From NCBI RefSeq assembly GCF_035666175.1, contig NZ_CP142016.1:1674001-1738000 (forward strand): a stretch of DNA of 64,000 nt, in the 5' to 3' direction. A program made the translations under genes and the position numbers. Below, piece after piece: positions 1-8,680 of this stretch. The stretch's first letter is position 1, and each line of letters begins with the position of its first letter. This DNA comes from Riemerella anatipestifer. Its GTDB lineage: Bacteria > Bacteroidota > Bacteroidia > Flavobacteriales > Weeksellaceae. The notes below the pieces were generated by a model that was not told where the DNA came from, did not search any database, and saw only the letters and a program-made list of their open reading frames with translations.

Positions 1-440
1 TAAAGCAAAATATGGGTTCTGACCCTGCTTCTGTTGCCTTTGATACAGTGCAATCTGCAGTAGCTCAAAATGCAGATGTAGTACTTATAGATACAGCTGG
101 GAGGCTTCATAATAAAGTAAATCTAATGAATGAATTGTCTAAGATAAAAAGAGTAATGCAGAAAGTAATTCCTGATGCTCCACATGAGGTTTTATTGGTA
201 TTAGACGGTTCTACAGGGCAAAATGCATTTGAACAAGCTAAGCAATTTACTGCTGCAACAGAAGTTAATGCTCTTGCGGTTACAAAATTAGATGGTACGG
301 CAAAAGGAGGTGTGGTTATTGGTATTTCTGATCAATTTCAAGTTCCTGTAAAATATATAGGGGTAGGAGAGAAGATGGAAGACTTGCAGTTATTTAATGG
401 CACGGAGTTTGTTGACTCTCTCTTCAAGAAAAAGAGTTGA
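1..440 (+). CDS. ftsY: Signal recognition particle receptor FtsY, 3' end only
   Basis: This is the C-terminal part of the SRP-receptor GTPase, which docks ribosome-nascent chain-SRP complexes at the inner membrane. The reading frame is open from the window edge (Lys-Gln-Asn before the first Met at base 12), so the 5' end with the P-loop lies outside the window. Visible NG-domain motifs are GSDPASVAFD, the G3 motif DTAGR, the G4 motif TKLDGTAKGG and the closing GVGEKMEDLQLF segment typical of FtsY. It ends at TGA and is followed 40 bp later by a GlsB-like gene on the same strand. Ffh is the main alternative, but no C-terminal M domain follows, which favours FtsY. Confidence 0.93.
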   Translation, partial: KQNMGSDPASVAFDTVQSAVAQNADVVLIDTAGRLHNKVNLMNELSKIKRVMQKVIPDAPHEVLLVLDGSTGQNAFEQAKQFTAATEVNALAVTKLDGTAKGGVVIGISDQFQVPVKYIGVGEKMEDLQLFNGTEFVDSLFKKKS

Positions 441-480
441 TACTCAGAAAATAAATACTAAATCTTAAAACTATTAAATT

Positions 481-735
481 ATGGGAATTTTATCTTGGCT
501 ATTATTTGGTCTTATTGCAGGTGCTATTGCTAAAGCTATTCATCCTGGGAAGGATCCTGGAGGATGGTTAGTAACTATTGTTATAGGTATTTTGGGAAGT
601 ATGGTAGGAGGCTGGTTGGGCTCTATGTTGTTTAACATAGATGTTACAGGCTTTAATCTCAAAAGTTTCTTTGTAGCGGTAGGAGGAGCGTTAATTTTAC
701 TGGTACTTTATTCAAAAGTAATCGCAAAAAAGTAG
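481..735 (+). CDS. GlsB/YeaQ/YmgE family stress-response membrane protein
   Basis: An 84-residue, very hydrophobic protein of the transglycosylase-associated (GlsB/YeaQ/YmgE) family. It has three predicted membrane segments (about residues 4-20, 28-50 and 60-80) and glycine-rich helices (GLIAGAIAKAI, GILGSMVGGWLGSMLF), with the family's PGKDPGGW loop at about 22-29. The length is normal for the family. The family is linked to envelope stress, but its biochemical role is unknown. It lies 40 bp after ftsY and is closed by a good terminator, so it may be the last gene of the ftsY transcript. Confidence 0.85.
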   Translation: MGILSWLLFGLIAGAIAKAIHPGKDPGGWLVTIVIGILGSMVGGWLGSMLFNIDVTGFNLKSFFVAVGGALILLVLYSKVIAKK

Positions 736-790
736 AAACATTAATTTGAATACGGTTATATACTGGCATTTCTGATTAATTTAATTATAG

Positions 791-828
791 AGAGGTTGTT
801 CTAAAATAGAGAACTACCTCTTTTTTTT
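791..828 (+). terminator. Rho-independent terminator after the GlsB-like gene
   Basis: The arms AGAGGTTGTTCT and AGAACTACCTCT form a 12-bp stem with one mismatch and a short A-rich loop, followed by eight T residues. Confidence 0.8.
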
Positions 829-896
829 ATATCAAAAAAAGAAATTCTTTCAAGTAATTAAATAAGATAATAAATAGTCATTTGTTAAAAAGTTTA

Positions 897-904
897 TACT
901 TTTG
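897..904 (+). promoter_or_regulatory. Bacteroidetes -7 element upstream of topA
   Basis: TACTTTTG matches the TAnnTTTG -7 consensus and ends 17 bp before the topA ATG. A TTTG lies only 12 nt upstream, shorter than the usual 17-23 nt spacing, so no good -33 is assigned. Confidence 0.5.
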
Positions 905-921
905 CAAAAAATAAAAAACAC

Positions 922-3441
922 ATGCCCAAAAACTTAGTCATCGTAGAGTCTCCTGCAAAGGCGAAAACTATCCAAAAATATTTAGGTAAAGATTTTGAAG
1001 TATTGTCTAGTTTTGGACACATTAGGGATTTGCCTAAAAAAGGGATGGGGATTAATCTTAATACCTTTACTCCAGAATATGAGGTGTCTACGGACAAAAA
1101 GAAGTTGGTGTCGGATTTAAAAGCAGCAGCGAAGAAAGCGGATATGGTATGGCTAGCATCTGATGAGGACCGAGAGGGAGAAGCTATTGCTTGGCATCTG
1201 GCTCAAGAGCTTAAGTTAAAGGATGAAAAAATAAAAAGAATTGTGTTCCACGAAATTACTAAAAATGCAATTCTAAAAGCTATAGAAAATCCTAGAAATA
1301 TAGATAAAAACTTAGTGAACGCTCAACAGGCTAGGCGTGTTTTGGATAGGATAGTAGGTTTTGAAATGTCTCCCGTCCTTTGGAAGAAAGTAAAAACAGG
1401 ACTTTCTGCGGGCAGAGTTCAGTCGGTTGCAGTTAGGCTTATCGTAGAAAAAGAAAAGGAAATACAAGACTTTGTTCCTAACTCCTATTATAAAACAGAA
1501 GGGAAGTTTTTAAACGCTGATAATCAAGAAATATCAGCTCAGTTGAAAAAGAGCTTTTTTGAAGAGTCAGAGGCGAAAGAATTTTTAACCTTAGCGAAAA
1601 ATACAGCGTTTAAAGTTCTTAATATAGAAAAAAAGCCAGGTAAAAGAACAGCTTCTGCTCCTTTTACGACTTCAACTTTACAACAAGAAGCGAGTAATCG
1701 CCTAGGTTATGGAGTTACCACTACGATGAGGGTGGCTCAGCGATTATACGAGGAAGGGTATATTACTTATATGAGAACCGATTCGGTTAATTTATCTCAA
1801 GAAGCGATAGAGGGAGCCAAAGAACAAATTATCAAAGAATTTGGGCAGGAATACTCTGAACCGAGAAACTATACTACTAAATCATCTTCTGCACAGGAAG
1901 CTCACGAGGCTATTCGTCCTACGGATTTCAAACTAAAAACAGTTGCGGGAGATACTCAACTTAATAGGCTTTATCAGCTCATCTATAAGAGAACGCTGGC
2001 TAGCCAAATGGCAAATGCTCAAATAGAAAAAACCGTTGTTGAGATAGGTAATCCAAAGTTGCCGTATAATTTTGAAGCTCAGGGGGAGGTTATTGTATTC
2101 GATGGTTTTTTAAAGGTTTATGGTATATTAAAATCGGAGGAAGAAGATGCAGAAGATACCGAAAAAGCTTTACCAAAGGTAAGTGTTGGGGAGAGTTTAA
2201 CTTATCAAAATATCATTTCCGTTCAGAAGTTCACTCGCCCACCTGCACGATATACAGAGGCAGGGCTTGTGAAGAAACTTGAAGAATTGGGTATTGGTAG
2301 ACCTTCTACTTACGCTCCAACCATACAAACCATACAAAATAGAGAGTATGTAGATAAAAAAGAGATTGCTCCGCAGGAAAGGGAAGTTATTAAACTTAAC
2401 CTCACTTCAAATAAGATAGATAGAAAGGTTTTAACCGAAAATTACGGTGGAGATAAAAATAAATTTGTACCTACGGATATAGGTATTGTAGTTAATGATT
2501 TCTTAACCAAAAATTTTGCAGAAGTTTTAGATTACGGTTTTACGGCTAAGGTGGAACAAGATTTTGATGACATTGCGAACGGTGATGAAAAATGGAAGGA
2601 GGTGCTTTCAGGGTTTTATGAAAAATTCCATGATAAAATAGAAGATGTAGAGGAAAATGCAGATAGAGCGAATGGAGAGAGAATTTTAGGGGAAGACCCT
2701 AAAACGGGAAAGACGGTTTTAGTGAGAATTGGTAGATATGGAGCTATGGCTCAGCTAGGAGATAGTGATGATGATAATCCCATTTACTCTTCGTTATTGT
2801 CCCGCCAGAATATCAATACCATCACATTAGAAGAAGCCTTAGACTTGTTTAAAGTCCCTTTTGATTTAGAAAAAGTAGACGGCAAGACTGTTTCGGTGGG
2901 GGTAGGTCGTTTTGGACCTTATGTGAAGTGGGGCGAAACTTACATTAGTATTCCCAAAGAGGAAGACCCCTTAACTGTAAATCAAAAAAGAGCTGAAGAG
3001 CTGATTAGAGAAAAACAAAAAGCAGATGCTCCTATAACAACATTTAAAGGAGAGCCAGTAACTAAAGGGACAGGGCATTTTGGACCTTTCTTGAAGTATA
3101 AAAATATTTTCGTAAATGTGCCTAAGAAGTATGATTTTGAAAATCTTAGTCAAGATGATATTGTGGAACTCATAGAAGCTAAGTTAGAGAAAGAAGCTAA
3201 CCGTTACATTAAACAATGGGAAAAAGAAGGTATTTCTATAGAGAATGGAAGGTGGGGACCGTTTATCAAATTTAATAAAACTAATTTCAGGATTCCTAAA
3301 AATGGAGATGAGAAATACACTGCTGAAGAATTGAAAGAAGTACCTTTGGAAGAGATTAAAAAATGGATTGTAGCACAGGATAAAAATGCCTTTGCAGAGA
3401 AAAAAATAACTAAAAAGAAAACCGTAACTAAGAAAAAATAG
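922..3441 (+). CDS. topA: DNA topoisomerase I
   Basis: Type IA topoisomerase that relaxes negative supercoils through a transient 5'-phosphotyrosine. The N-terminal Toprim domain carries VESPAKAKTI (Glu9) and the acidic DEDREGE motif (residues 81-87). The active-site Tyr is Tyr283 in YITYMRTDS. The C-terminal third contains four copies of a GR(Y/F/W)G-type repeat (GRYGAMAQLG, GRFGPYVKWG, GHFGPFLKYK, GRWGPFIKF) instead of the zinc-finger cysteines of the E. coli enzyme, and the protein ends in a Lys-rich tail (KKITKKKTVTKKK). The length of 839 aa is usual for Bacteroidetes. A perfect -7 motif just upstream supports this ATG. The next gene begins 11 bp after the stop. Confidence 0.97.
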   Translation: MPKNLVIVESPAKAKTIQKYLGKDFEVLSSFGHIRDLPKKGMGINLNTFTPEYEVSTDKKKLVSDLKAAAKKADMVWLASDEDREGEAIAWHLAQELKLKDEKIKRIVFHEITKNAILKAIENPRNIDKNLVNAQQARRVLDRIVGFEMSPVLWKKVKTGLSAGRVQSVAVRLIVEKEKEIQDFVPNSYYKTEGKFLNADNQEISAQLKKSFFEESEAKEFLTLAKNTAFKVLNIEKKPGKRTASAPFTTSTLQQEASNRLGYGVTTTMRVAQRLYEEGYITYMRTDSVNLSQEAIEGAKEQIIKEFGQEYSEPRNYTTKSSSAQEAHEAIRPTDFKLKTVAGDTQLNRLYQLIYKRTLASQMANAQIEKTVVEIGNPKLPYNFEAQGEVIVFDGFLKVYGILKSEEEDAEDTEKALPKVSVGESLTYQNIISVQKFTRPPARYTEAGLVKKLEELGIGRPSTYAPTIQTIQNREYVDKKEIAPQEREVIKLNLTSNKIDRKVLTENYGGDKNKFVPTDIGIVVNDFLTKNFAEVLDYGFTAKVEQDFDDIANGDEKWKEVLSGFYEKFHDKIEDVEENADRANGERILGEDPKTGKTVLVRIGRYGAMAQLGDSDDDNPIYSSLLSRQNINTITLEEALDLFKVPFDLEKVDGKTVSVGVGRFGPYVKWGETYISIPKEEDPLTVNQKRAEELIREKQKADAPITTFKGEPVTKGTGHFGPFLKYKNIFVNVPKKYDFENLSQDDIVELIEAKLEKEANRYIKQWEKEGISIENGRWGPFIKFNKTNFRIPKNGDEKYTAEELKEVPLEEIKKWIVAQDKNAFAEKKITKKKTVTKKK

Positions 3442-3452
3442 TACAAATATTC

Positions 3453-4517
3453 ATGACTATTGAAGAGATTGTAAAGCCTTTTCCTTTAGGAGATTATAAA
3501 CCATGGCAACTGGGTAGTTTGGTATGTAATGAGATAAAAGAAGGTGGAGTAGTGCTATTATTTTGCTCTGATGATAGAGGTGCAGGAGGTTCTGCGGTGG
3601 CGAGGGATTTTAGTGCAGTAAGAAAATGTTTATATCAACTTTCTAAGAATGATTTTAACTTTCCTATTTGTGATTTAGGAGATTTAATATCAGGAAAATC
3701 ATTGGAAGACACTCAGTATATTGTTGCTGAAATTGTTTCTAAATGTATCGCCGAAGGAGCATTACCTATAGTTATTGGTGGTAGCAATGATTTGGCTCTT
3801 TCGTTATACACTGCGGTAAAAAATCATAAAGAGAAAATTTCTTATACACAAATTAACTCGTTTATACATTTAGAAGATGTGAAAGAAAGTATCAACGAGC
3901 GAAATTTTGTATCAAAAATATTGAGCGAACCTTCACTGAAGAATTATTATCATTTAGGTTATCAAAAACATTTGAACGAACCTCATTCGGTTTCTGTACT
4001 TAAAGAGATAGATTTTGAAGTGTTAAGGCTCGCTGATATGATGAACAGTACAGACCTAGCAGAACCTTTCTTAAGAAGGGCAGAAGTGGTAAGTCTTAGT
4101 GCTGATGCGGTGGAGAGTTTTAGTGGAGAGTTTTCTTTTCACGCTCAAGTTAACGGGTTGAATAAGAGAGAAATTTGTGCCTATATGAAAGAAATAGGCT
4201 TAGGTGAAAACTTAATGGCTTTTGGTTTGTTTAATGTAAATATAGACGCTTCTTATTTGGTTTACAATCAACTTATTGCCCAAATGATTTGGTATTTTTT
4301 AGAAGGTCTGAGCATACAGAAAACTCACCCTAAAGAACGCCAGTACGAAAATTATTTAGTGGTAATCAATAATCAAGATTATACTTTTAAGAGAGATACC
4401 TTTAGTGGATTATGGTATTTTGGAAATGACGATGATATTTTAAAATGTTTGCCTTGTGCTGAGAAGGATTATCATAATGCTAAAAAGGGGCTTTTGAACC
4501 CTAGGTTTTTAAAATAG
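3453..4517 (+). CDS. Ureohydrolase (arginase/formimidoylglutamase)-fold protein lacking metal ligands
   Basis: A 354-residue protein that can be aligned with the arginase/formiminoglutamase family through the spacing of its motifs. The loops that normally carry the Mn ligands are altered: GGSNDLA stands where GGDH is expected, INSFIHLED where DAHxD is expected, and SLSADAVES where SxDxDxxDP is expected. Databases usually call such Bacteroidetes proteins formimidoylglutamase, but the visible residues argue against binuclear-metal hydrolysis. It lies 11 bp after topA and 1 bp before a glycosyltransferase, so it is probably cotranscribed with both. A structural or scaffolding role is inference; no hut genes are nearby. 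Confidence 0.75.
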   Translation: MTIEEIVKPFPLGDYKPWQLGSLVCNEIKEGGVVLLFCSDDRGAGGSAVARDFSAVRKCLYQLSKNDFNFPICDLGDLISGKSLEDTQYIVAEIVSKCIAEGALPIVIGGSNDLALSLYTAVKNHKEKISYTQINSFIHLEDVKESINERNFVSKILSEPSLKNYYHLGYQKHLNEPHSVSVLKEIDFEVLRLADMMNSTDLAEPFLRRAEVVSLSADAVESFSGEFSFHAQVNGLNKREICAYMKEIGLGENLMAFGLFNVNIDASYLVYNQLIAQMIWYFLEGLSIQKTHPKERQYENYLVVINNQDYTFKRDTFSGLWYFGNDDDILKCLPCAEKDYHNAKKGLLNPRFLK

Positions 4518-4518
4518 T

Positions 4519-5511
4519 ATGAAGAAAGTTTCCGTTATTGTTCCTGTTTATAATGTTGAACGCTTTTTAAAAAAGTGTTTGGATTCTTTGGTCAACCAAA
4601 CATTAGAGGATATTGAAATTATCGTGGTAAATGATGGAAGCAAAGATGGCTCTCAGTCTATTATTACTGAGTATGAAGATAAGTATCCTAATAAAATAAA
4701 GGCATTCCAAAAGGAAAATGGGGGATTGAGCGATGCTAGAAACTTTGGTTTAGAACAGGCGAATGGTGAGTATATAGGCTTTGTAGATAGCGATGATTTT
4801 GTGAGAGAAACAATGTTCGAAGAGATGTATCATCTTGCAACGAAGCACCAAGCAGAAATGGTAATATGTAATCTACAAAAAGTGAATGAAGCTGGAGAGG
4901 TCACTCAGTTACTTACACAAGTACCTAATATGCCTGAAAAAATAGTTCTAGAAGAACATTTTTCCGTTTTCTCTGATATGAGCTACTTTGCTTGTAATAA
5001 ATTGTTTCACAGTAGTTTATTTCAGAATAAAAGATTTAAAAAAGGAGTTCATTTTGAGGATATACAACTTATTCCTCAATTATTGTTAGAGTGTAAAGTT
5101 ATTGCCCAAACTCAAACTTATCATTATCAATATTTAGAACGAACGGATTCTATCACTAAAACCCATACAGAGAAAGGTCTGGATATTTTAAGAGCGGTAG
5201 AAGATGTGGAGAATGCTTTTGAAAACTCACTCTATAAGCATAAAAAAGAAGAACTAAAAGGATTTCAGATTTTAGAAGGTTTTTATACTTTTCTAGCCTA
5301 TTTAGCATTTGTTAAAGATGAGCAAGTATATCATAAATTATCCGAAGAGCTAAAAAAATTTCTGTTTAAGAGGAAGATTTCCAAGAAAGAAATACTTAGT
5401 TATCGTAGATTTGGAAAGAATTATCTCGTATCTTTGCCAGTTAAGAAACAGGTTTACTATCTATTTTATCTTTTGGGATTAAATCGATTGTTAAGGAAAC
5501 TAATTCACTAA
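4519..5511 (+). CDS. GT2-family glycosyltransferase
   Basis: A 330-residue cytoplasmic glycosyltransferase with a GT-A fold. The N-terminus VSVIVPVYNVERFLKKCLDSL, the VVNDGSKDGS nucleotide-sugar loop, NGGLSDARNFGL, and the DxD-type motif GFVDSDDFV (near residue 90) are diagnostic of family 2. The C-terminal 130 residues are Lys-rich and not diagnostic. It starts 1 bp after the upstream stop, implying translational coupling, and is followed by an EpsG-like polymerase gene. It probably adds a sugar to a lipid-linked surface-polysaccharide repeat; donor and acceptor cannot be told from sequence. Confidence 0.88.
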   Translation: MKKVSVIVPVYNVERFLKKCLDSLVNQTLEDIEIIVVNDGSKDGSQSIITEYEDKYPNKIKAFQKENGGLSDARNFGLEQANGEYIGFVDSDDFVRETMFEEMYHLATKHQAEMVICNLQKVNEAGEVTQLLTQVPNMPEKIVLEEHFSVFSDMSYFACNKLFHSSLFQNKRFKKGVHFEDIQLIPQLLLECKVIAQTQTYHYQYLERTDSITKTHTEKGLDILRAVEDVENAFENSLYKHKKEELKGFQILEGFYTFLAYLAFVKDEQVYHKLSEELKKFLFKRKISKKEILSYRRFGKNYLVSLPVKKQVYYLFYLLGLNRLLRKLIH

Positions 5512-5520
5512 TAATAAACA

Positions 5521-6648
5521 ATGAACATTGTTTTTTTACATCCTATATTTACCATTATAACTATAATTTTAATAGCTTATAGTTTTTTGGAGGTTTATAA
5601 TTATAAAAATTATAAATCAGTCTGGGTGGTAGTATTTGTGATGATTCTTTTAGTGGGTTTTAGGGCATGGGTAGGAGCAGATTATGGAGCTTATGTACAG
5701 ATGTATGAGTATTTTGGACAAAGAACAGCATATTCAACAGTCTATAATAAGGCTTTTTTTTCAGGTAATGAGAGATTAGATGTAGAATGGCTTTATGTTT
5801 TAGTAGGAAAATATGTTTATGATTTTGGAGTTCCGTTTTTTGTTTTTACATTCGTAATAGCTTTATTATCTATTGTTCCAAAATATTTTACATTTGAAAA
5901 CGCAGTAGTTTATCCATCATTGAGCTTATTGCTTTATATGTTCCCTTCTTATTTTACAGCAGATGGAGGGCATATGAGACAGGCGGTATCGATGTCTATT
6001 CTTATTTTTTCTTTTTATTTCATTAAAAAACGAAATTTACCGTTGTTTTTATTGATGATCTATTTGGCAATGGGGTTTCATAAGTCTGCTGCCATTTTTA
6101 TTTTAGCTTATTGGATTGCTTTAATCCCAATGACTAAAACAAGAATTATTCTCGTTTTAGTAGTTAGTGCTATTTTATCTCCATTTCAAGTGTATCAATA
6201 TTTTTCCTTGTTTGATACATTGGCTCCGGCTGAGGTTTATGAGGCGTTCTCTGCGTATGAAACGATAGAGAATAGTGAAGCAACGGGAAGAATAAGCTTT
6301 ACGGATATGATTATTGTCTTCTATAGCTATTTTCTAGTAACTTATAATGAGGAGGCGTGCGAAAAAATTCCTTATTACGAATATATGAGAAATATAGCGT
6401 TGTTTGGAATGTGCTTGTACTTTATATTCAGAGGAAGTCCAATATTCTCTTCAAGATTAGCTATGATATATATGATTTTTACAGTAATGGCTTTGCCTAA
6501 TATTATTGCTTCAGTAGAGGATGAAAAACATAAAAAATATTTACATTTAATAATTGTTTGTTTTGCTATTTTTTATTATTTTGTATACGGTAGTTTTCAG
6601 GCTACTAGAGCAAGATATACTTGGGATTATGGCAATTATTTGTGGTAG
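5521..6648 (+). CDS. EpsG-family polysaccharide polymerase-like membrane protein
   Basis: A 375-residue multispanning membrane protein with about ten hydrophobic segments. It carries EpsG-family landmarks: a periplasmic RAWVGADYGAYVQMYEYF segment near residue 45 and GGHMRQAVSMSILIFSFYFIKKRN near residue 150. EpsG proteins are Wzy-like and are thought to polymerise or process lipid-linked exopolysaccharide units at the inner membrane. It sits between a GT2 enzyme and a WecA-like phosphosugar transferase, which supports that role. Codon use is very AT-rich, as is common for polysaccharide genes. The exact substrate is unknown. Confidence 0.75.
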   Translation: MNIVFLHPIFTIITIILIAYSFLEVYNYKNYKSVWVVVFVMILLVGFRAWVGADYGAYVQMYEYFGQRTAYSTVYNKAFFSGNERLDVEWLYVLVGKYVYDFGVPFFVFTFVIALLSIVPKYFTFENAVVYPSLSLLLYMFPSYFTADGGHMRQAVSMSILIFSFYFIKKRNLPLFLLMIYLAMGFHKSAAIFILAYWIALIPMTKTRIILVLVVSAILSPFQVYQYFSLFDTLAPAEVYEAFSAYETIENSEATGRISFTDMIIVFYSYFLVTYNEEACEKIPYYEYMRNIALFGMCLYFIFRGSPIFSSRLAMIYMIFTVMALPNIIASVEDEKHKKYLHLIIVCFAIFYYFVYGSFQATRARYTWDYGNYLW

Positions 6649-6664
6649 ATATTAAATTTGAAAT

Positions 6665-7768
6665 ATGGCATATCTAGATTATTTAATTATACAACTGGGG
6701 ATACCTTTATTTTATATAAAGTTAGTAGGTGCTGTTTTTGTGTCTTTGGTATCATGTTTTTTTTCTATTCCCATCATACTCAAAATTTCTAAAAGGAAAA
6801 ATTTAATGGATGAGCCTGGGATTAGGAGTTCTCATGTGCGAAAAATTCCTAATTTGGGAGGAATAGCTATATTTTATGCTATAGGAATAGCTACCCCAAT
6901 GTTTGGGTATGAACTGTTTGATTTGTATAAATTTTTATTTCCTACTCTGATAATTTTATTATATGTTGGTGTAATGGACGATATTGTAATTATGGGAGCG
7001 TATAAAAAATTATTTATACAGATATTCGTAGCATCACTAATGGTAATAGGTTCTGATGTAAGGATAAGAAGTTTATTTGGACTCTTTGGTATTTATGAAT
7101 TGCCTTATTTTATAAGTATTCTGTTTACTATCGTTACCATTATAATCATTATAAATTCGTTCAATTTGATAGATGGAATAGATGGCTTGGCTGGAACGTA
7201 CACTATCATTTGTTGCTTGTTGTTTGGAGTTAGCTACTATAGGTTGGGAGAGTATAATTATCCCATGATTATTCTGTGTGCTTCGATAATAGGAGCTTTA
7301 ATAGGATTTTTATACTACAATTTATCAAGTAGTAGGAGTAAAAAGATATTTATGGGGGACACGGGCTCAACGATAGTGGGTTTTTTATTAGCATTTACTG
7401 CAATATATTTTATAAATATTTTTACAGCAAGTGGTGGAAGAAGCTTATATCACTTACCAACGGCACCTGTCATTGCATTTGCAATACTAATTTTACCAAT
7501 GGTGGATACACTTAATGTAATTTTGATAAGGCTTTTCAATAAAAAATCGCCTATGGAAGCAGATAAAAATCACATCCATCATAAGCTTTTAGATCTCGGA
7601 TTATCACATAAAAAATCAACTTTTTATATCCTATGTTACTATATGTTTACGATAATAGTAGTCTATTTTTTTAGACATATAAATATAAACCTACTTCTTG
7701 TTTTTGTCTTGATGCTAGGTTTTATGGGAGCATATATACCTAGGTTTATTCTAAAATTGAGAAATTAA
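6665..7768 (+). CDS. WecA/MraY-like undecaprenyl-phosphate sugar-1-phosphate transferase
   Basis: A 367-residue polytopic membrane enzyme of the MraY/WecA/TagO family, which transfers a HexNAc-1-phosphate to undecaprenyl phosphate to start glycan synthesis. Visible motifs are the cytoplasmic DEPGIRSSH near residue 49, GVMDDI near 103, NSFNLIDGIDGLAG near 165, FMGDTGSTIVGF near 229 and the histidine-rich DKNHIHHKLLDLGLSHKK near 299. The last is characteristic of WecA/TagO-type rather than MraY enzymes. It is the initiating enzyme for the neighbouring polysaccharide genes and is followed 28 bp later by the export lipoprotein gene, which has its own -7 motif. Confidence 0.87.
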   Translation: MAYLDYLIIQLGIPLFYIKLVGAVFVSLVSCFFSIPIILKISKRKNLMDEPGIRSSHVRKIPNLGGIAIFYAIGIATPMFGYELFDLYKFLFPTLIILLYVGVMDDIVIMGAYKKLFIQIFVASLMVIGSDVRIRSLFGLFGIYELPYFISILFTIVTIIIIINSFNLIDGIDGLAGTYTIICCLLFGVSYYRLGEYNYPMIILCASIIGALIGFLYYNLSSSRSKKIFMGDTGSTIVGFLLAFTAIYFINIFTASGGRSLYHLPTAPVIAFAILILPMVDTLNVILIRLFNKKSPMEADKNHIHHKLLDLGLSHKKSTFYILCYYMFTIIVVYFFRHININLLLVFVLMLGFMGAYIPRFILKLRN

Positions 7769-7772
7769 AACT

Positions 7773-7780
7773 TACTTTTG
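7773..7780 (+). promoter_or_regulatory. -7 element upstream of the wza-like/wzc-like pair
   Basis: TACTTTTG matches TAnnTTTG and lies 16 bp upstream of the ATG at 7797, suggesting an internal promoter for the two export genes. No well-spaced -33 is visible. Confidence 0.4.
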
Positions 7781-7796
7781 TATAAATATCTTTTCT

Positions 7797-8678
7797 ATGA
7801 AAAATATAAAAATATATCTATTATTGTCAATTATATCTCTGTTTTTAGTATCCTGTCTAACGACTAAGGAAGTGAGATACCAGCAACCTAATGAACATCT
7901 TGTACTTAATGAAGAGGGGTTGATACCGTATAGTAATGAAGTTTATCGAGTAACTAAAGCAGATATTCTTAATCTTAATATAGTAACCACTCCTAAAGGA
8001 GATGCAGCTCAGTTTTACTCCCGTTTTAACACTTCTGGTGGTGAAAATGGAGCAGGAGGAAATATAGGAGGTGCAGGAGCTGTCTCTGGAGGAGGTGTTG
8101 GTGTTGCTGGTGGAAGAATGGGAGGTAATAGTAATTTTTATTTTAATGGATTAAAGATAAACTCTAGAGGAAACATAGATATAATGGGGATAGGAGAAAT
8201 AAAAGCCGTAGGTAGGACTATTGAAGATATAGAGGCAGAAATACAAACTCGTGTTAACGAAAATTTTGTTGAAGGTAAATCTCAAGTAAGACTTAATACA
8301 GATGGGATTACTTATTACATATTGAGTGATATAGAGGAGATGGGAGCTCTTACTGGAGAGAAAAAATCTTACACCTCAATGTTAAGTATAACAGAAGCTT
8401 TAGCTCAAAATGGTGGGCTTAATAGAACCATAGATAAAAAACATGTTGTTTTACAAAGAAAATATCCAGAAGGTATTAAAAGAGTTACACTAGATTTAAC
8501 GAGAGATGATATTATGAACTCTCCATATTATTGGATTCAAAATGGAGATATGGTTTATCTCAATACTCGTTCTAAAAGTTTATATGGGTTTGGTAAAGAG
8601 CCTTTGCAAACTTTAACTACGGGGGTTTCTCTTATAACAACAGCACTTTCTGTATATTTATTAATTTCAAGATTTTAG
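7797..8678 (+). CDS. Wza-like polysaccharide export lipoprotein
   Basis: A 293-residue outer-membrane polysaccharide export protein. The signal peptide ends in the lipobox FLVSC (Cys20). An export domain (VTKADILNLNIVT..., then GNIDIMGIGEIKAVGRTIEDIEAEI) is followed by a SLBB-like region (YYILSDIEEMGALTGEKKSYTSMLSITEALAQNGG). Between them, at about residues 79-110, is an unusual Gly-rich insert (GGENGAGGNIGGAGAVSGGG and onwards). The C-terminus has a hydrophobic helix, as in Wza's membrane-crossing segment. It is 2 bp from the Wzc-like gene, giving the usual Wza-Wzc export pair spanning the periplasm. Confidence 0.87.
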   Translation: MKNIKIYLLLSIISLFLVSCLTTKEVRYQQPNEHLVLNEEGLIPYSNEVYRVTKADILNLNIVTTPKGDAAQFYSRFNTSGGENGAGGNIGGAGAVSGGGVGVAGGRMGGNSNFYFNGLKINSRGNIDIMGIGEIKAVGRTIEDIEAEIQTRVNENFVEGKSQVRLNTDGITYYILSDIEEMGALTGEKKSYTSMLSITEALAQNGGLNRTIDKKHVVLQRKYPEGIKRVTLDLTRDDIMNSPYYWIQNGDMVYLNTRSKSLYGFGKEPLQTLTTGVSLITTALSVYLLISRF

Positions 8679-8680
8679 AT

